Assembly: GCA_964526375.1 (NCBI GenBank)
Contig: CAZGLK010000025.1
Span: forward strand, 1-11,562
Direction: 5' to 3'
Length of the DNA: 11,562 nucleotides
From: CAZGLK01 sp964526375
GTDB lineage: Bacteria; Patescibacteriota; Minisyncoccia; JACQLN01
The position numbers and the translations under genes were made by a program. The first letter of the stretch is position 1, and every line of letters starts with the position of its first letter. The notes below the pieces were generated by a model, which made no database searches, was not told the DNA's origin, and saw nothing but the letters and a program-made list of their open reading frames with translations. Positions 11,533 through 11,562 of this stretch are shown here, one piece after another.

Positions 11533-11551
11533 CTTAGTTAAGTTACTGGGC
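11519..11551. repeat. 33-nt palindrome, copy 2 of a dispersed repeat
   Basis: GCCCAGTAACTTAACT, a central T, and AGTTAAGTTACTGGGC. It is identical to the 1927-1958 repeat apart from the extra central T, with the same CTT before and TTG after. It supplies the stop codon of the gene at 10771. The window ends 11 bp later, which may reflect an assembly break at a repeat. Confidence 0.9.
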
Positions 11552-11562
11552 TTGGGGCTTCG

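Noticed and set aside
1927..11551. A 9.6-kb composite mobile element bounded by the two palindromes
   Set aside because: No transposase or integrase lies between them, no target duplication is seen, and the interval contains two unrelated tRNA genes and a PilB gene. A dispersed repeat explains it better.

Overview
The window looks like a piece of a small bacterial genome, most likely of the Patescibacteria/Candidate Phyla Radiation type (Parcubacteria-like). This is an inference. It rests on short genes of unknown function, an isolated PilB-type ATPase, tRNA genes with encoded CCA, several promoters placed so close to the start codon that the mRNA would be leaderless or nearly so, few Shine-Dalgarno sequences, and intergenic regions full of perfect hairpins. 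No ribosomal marker is present, so the phylum cannot be fixed.

Layout. 1-561: the 3' end of a CcdA/DsbD-type membrane gene and a small cysteine-rich gene, on +. 628-650: a hairpin between convergent genes. 809-1435: a histidine phosphatase on -. 1561-1833: a small unknown gene with a strong terminator. 1911-2525: no intact gene, but a dense set of inverted repeats, including a 32-nt palindrome and three copies of the 3' end of the tRNA-Gly gene, which itself lies at 2524-2597. 2756-4308: a minus-strand cluster of an unknown gene, a membrane methyltransferase of the isoprenylcysteine/phospholipid methyltransferase type, and another unknown gene. 4502-5128: a LexA-like repressor. 5175-7681: a complete type II restriction-modification module, with an SPPY-type DNA methyltransferase on + and an HTH controller plus an AvaI/BsoBI-family endonuclease on -. 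7919-7992: tRNA-Pro. 8161-9924: the PilB/GspE ATPase. 10041-10504: a RelE/ParE-type toxin-antitoxin pair. 10560-10664: three hairpins. 10771-11532: an unknown gene whose stop codon lies inside a second copy of the palindrome seen at 1927.

How the parts fit. The restriction-modification module carries its own control circuit. The motif ATACTATAGTTA lies over the -10 of the methyltransferase promoter and over the -10 of the controller-endonuclease promoter, with a further copy 37 bp away. Its 8-bp core, ACTATAGT, also overlaps the -35 of the toxin-antitoxin promoter. The endonuclease keeps the D...E-x-K residues and the downstream His of BsoBI at matching spacing, so the predicted target is CYCGRG.

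The most unusual feature is the array beside tRNA-Gly. The last 18 nt of the gene recur at intervals of 185-188 bp. Each copy is paired with a hairpin and with a more or less degraded inverted copy of the tRNA end. This looks like repeated site-specific insertion or duplication at the tRNA 3' end by a short non-coding element.
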